From an uncultured Clostridia bacterium (GTDB lineage Bacteria > Bacillota > Clostridia > Oscillospirales > Oscillospiraceae), in contig CAMWSZ010000209.1 of assembly GCA_947177005.1 (NCBI GenBank), forward strand, positions 1 through 5,904: 5,904 bases of DNA, in the 5' to 3' direction. The notes under the pieces were generated by a model. The model was not told the origin of the DNA and did no database searches. It saw nothing but the letters and a program-made list of their open reading frames with translations. The translations under genes were made by a program, and so were the position numbers. This document shows positions 4,569 to 5,904 of this stretch, piece after piece (the first letter of the stretch is position 1; every line of letters starts with the position of its first letter).

Positions 4569-5904
4569 ATGAAAAGTGATTCCCTCAAGCTTGGCCCGCA
4601 GAACGCACCCCACCGCGCCCTTTATCACGCCCTCGGTTTGACCGAGGAGGAGATTAGCCGTCCGCTGGTGGGCATCGTCAGCTCCTATAACGAGATCGTG
4701 CCCGGCCATATGAACATCGACAAGATCGTTGAGGCCGTGCGCATCGGCGTGGCAATGGCCGGAGGTACGCCCGTTGTCTTCCCCGCAATCGCTGTCTGCG
4801 ACGGAATCGCAATGGGTCACGTGGGCATGAAATATTCCCTTGTCACCCGCGACCTGATTGCCGATTCCACCGAGGCTATGGCCCTCGCCCACGGCTTTGA
4901 CGCGCTGGTTATGGTCCCCAACTGCGACAAAAATGTCCCCGGCCTGCTCATGGCCGCCGCACGGCTGAACCTGCCCGCGATTTTTGTCAGCGGCGGTCCG
5001 ATGCTGGCCGGTCATATTGACGGCGGAAAGACCAGCTTTTCCACAATTTCCGAGGCCGTAGGACAGTACAACGCCGGAAAAATGTCCGAAGAAAAACTGC
5101 GGGAGTACGAGTGCAAAACCTGCCCCACCTGCGGCTCCTGCTCTGGTATGTACACTGCCAATTCAATGAACTGCCTCACCGAGGCGTTGGGCATGGCCCT
5201 CCGCGGCACCGGCACAATTCCCGCCGTCTACTCCAGCAGAATCGAGCTGGCTAAGCACGCCGGTATGGCTGTGATGAAGCTCATTAAAGAGGATATCCGT
5301 CCCCGGGATATCATGACCCAAGACGCATTCTATAACGCCCTGACCGTGGATATGGCTCTGGGCTGCTCCACAAACAGTATGCTGCATCTCCCCGCTATCG
5401 CCCATGAGTGCGGAATAGAGATCAATCTCGATATCGCCAACGGCATCAGCGAAAAAACCCCCAACCTCTGTCATCTGGCCCCCGCCGGACGGACCTATGT
5501 TGAGGAGTTGGACGAGGCCGGAGGCGTGTACGCCGTCATGAACGAGCTGAACAAGAAAAATCTGCTCCATACCGCCTGCCTGACCGTGACCGGAAAAACG
5601 GTGGGCGAAAATATCGAGGGGTGCGTCAACCAGAATCCGGACGTCATCCGGCCTGTCGAAAATCCCTACAGCGAGACCGGCGGCATCGCCGTTCTGCGGG
5701 GCAATCTGGCCCCCGACGGAAGCGTCGTTAAACGCTCCGCCGTAGCCCCGGAAATGCTGGTGCATGAGGGTCCTGCCCGTGTCTTTGAGTGCGAGGAGGA
5801 CGCCCAGGCCGCTATCAACGCGGGTAAAATTAATCCCGGCGATGTGGTCGTCATCCGCTACGAGGGCCCCAAGGGCGGCCCCGGTATGCGGGAGATGCTC
5901 AACC
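4569..5904 (+). CDS. ilvD: Dihydroxyacid dehydratase, 5' part (runs off the window)
   Basis: Open from ATG 4569 to the window end, 445 codons with no stop; the family is about 550-560 aa, so about 110 residues lie beyond. It dehydrates 2,3-dihydroxyisovalerate to 2-ketoisovalerate and 2,3-dihydroxy-3-methylvalerate to 2-keto-3-methylvalerate, using an Fe-S cluster and Mg2+. Visible motifs: SSYNEIVPGHMN (38-49), VCDGIAMGHVGM (76-87, C77, D78), the signature PNCDKNVPGLLMA (117-129) with cluster ligand C119 and the D120-K121 pair whose Lys is carbamylated in this family, then CPTCGSCSGMYTANSMNC (185-202) with cluster ligand C191, and GPKGGPGMREM near residue 442 with the probable Mg-binding Glu. 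The final TDGRFSGG-type motif with the catalytic Ser is outside the window. The related sugar-acid dehydratase Edd is unlikely given the ilv context and sequence. The PGH motif replaces the TPC of [2Fe-2S] enzymes, suggesting the oxygen-labile [4Fe-4S] type. Confidence 0.97.
   Translation, partial: MKSDSLKLGPQNAPHRALYHALGLTEEEISRPLVGIVSSYNEIVPGHMNIDKIVEAVRIGVAMAGGTPVVFPAIAVCDGIAMGHVGMKYSLVTRDLIADSTEAMALAHGFDALVMVPNCDKNVPGLLMAAARLNLPAIFVSGGPMLAGHIDGGKTSFSTISEAVGQYNAGKMSEEKLREYECKTCPTCGSCSGMYTANSMNCLTEALGMALRGTGTIPAVYSSRIELAKHAGMAVMKLIKEDIRPRDIMTQDAFYNALTVDMALGCSTNSMLHLPAIAHECGIEINLDIANGISEKTPNLCHLAPAGRTYVEELDEAGGVYAVMNELNKKNLLHTACLTVTGKTVGENIEGCVNQNPDVIRPVENPYSETGGIAVLRGNLAPDGSVVKRSAVAPEMLVHEGPARVFECEEDAQAAINAGKINPGDVVVIRYEGPKGGPGMREMLN

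Noticed and set aside
5163..5765. 200-codon open frame on the - strand opposite ilvD
   Set aside because: Same type of antisense shadow; the + strand is open through the window end and carries clear IlvD motifs.
1..5904. Mobile elements, CRISPR arrays, tRNA/rRNA genes or signs of gene transfer
   Set aside because: No direct repeat arrays, transposase-like frames or RNA gene signatures were seen, and the genes form one contiguous metabolic operon of similar composition.

Overview
The window is a stretch of one branched-chain amino acid biosynthesis operon. All genes lie on the + strand, in the order leuD (3' end only) - leuB - ilvB - ilvN - ilvC - ilvD (5' part only). It is moderately GC-rich. 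Three things suggest an anaerobic, gut-type member of the Clostridia, most likely Oscillospirales/Ruminococcaceae-like: the protein sequence types (a LeuB with an extended loop after its FGEH motif, an IlvC with a Tyr-Glu cofactor loop, an oxygen-sensitive-looking IlvD), strong Shine-Dalgarno sites and mixed ATG/GTG/TTG starts. The taxonomic placement is inference from remembered family patterns, not from a search.

Layout: 1-182 is the end of leuD (isopropylmalate isomerase small subunit). 188-1267 is leuB (3-isopropylmalate dehydrogenase), 1274-2941 ilvB (acetohydroxyacid synthase catalytic subunit), 2943-3449 ilvN (its regulatory subunit), 3481-4497 ilvC (ketol-acid reductoisomerase) and 4569-5904 ilvD (dihydroxyacid dehydratase, cut by the window end). 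The first three junctions are 5, 6 and 1 nt long, with the ribosome binding site of the downstream gene lying in the last codons of the upstream gene, which suggests translational coupling. ilvC and ilvD have true intergenic leaders of 31 and 71 nt; the latter holds a strong GC-rich hairpin. No gap exceeds 300 bases.

How the genes work together: IlvB/IlvN condense two pyruvates (towards valine and leucine) or pyruvate plus 2-oxobutanoate (towards isoleucine). IlvC isomerises and reduces the product, and IlvD dehydrates it to the 2-keto acid. Leucine is made from 2-ketoisovalerate by LeuA (not in the window), LeuCD and LeuB. The window thus carries the whole shared ilv pathway except the aminotransferase, fused to the end of the leucine branch.

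I see no novel system, mobile element, RNA gene or CRISPR array. The points worth a second look are the ilvC-ilvD hairpin, the unusual cofactor loop of IlvC, the cluster-ligand pattern of IlvD, and the overlapping stop/ribosome-binding-site architecture.
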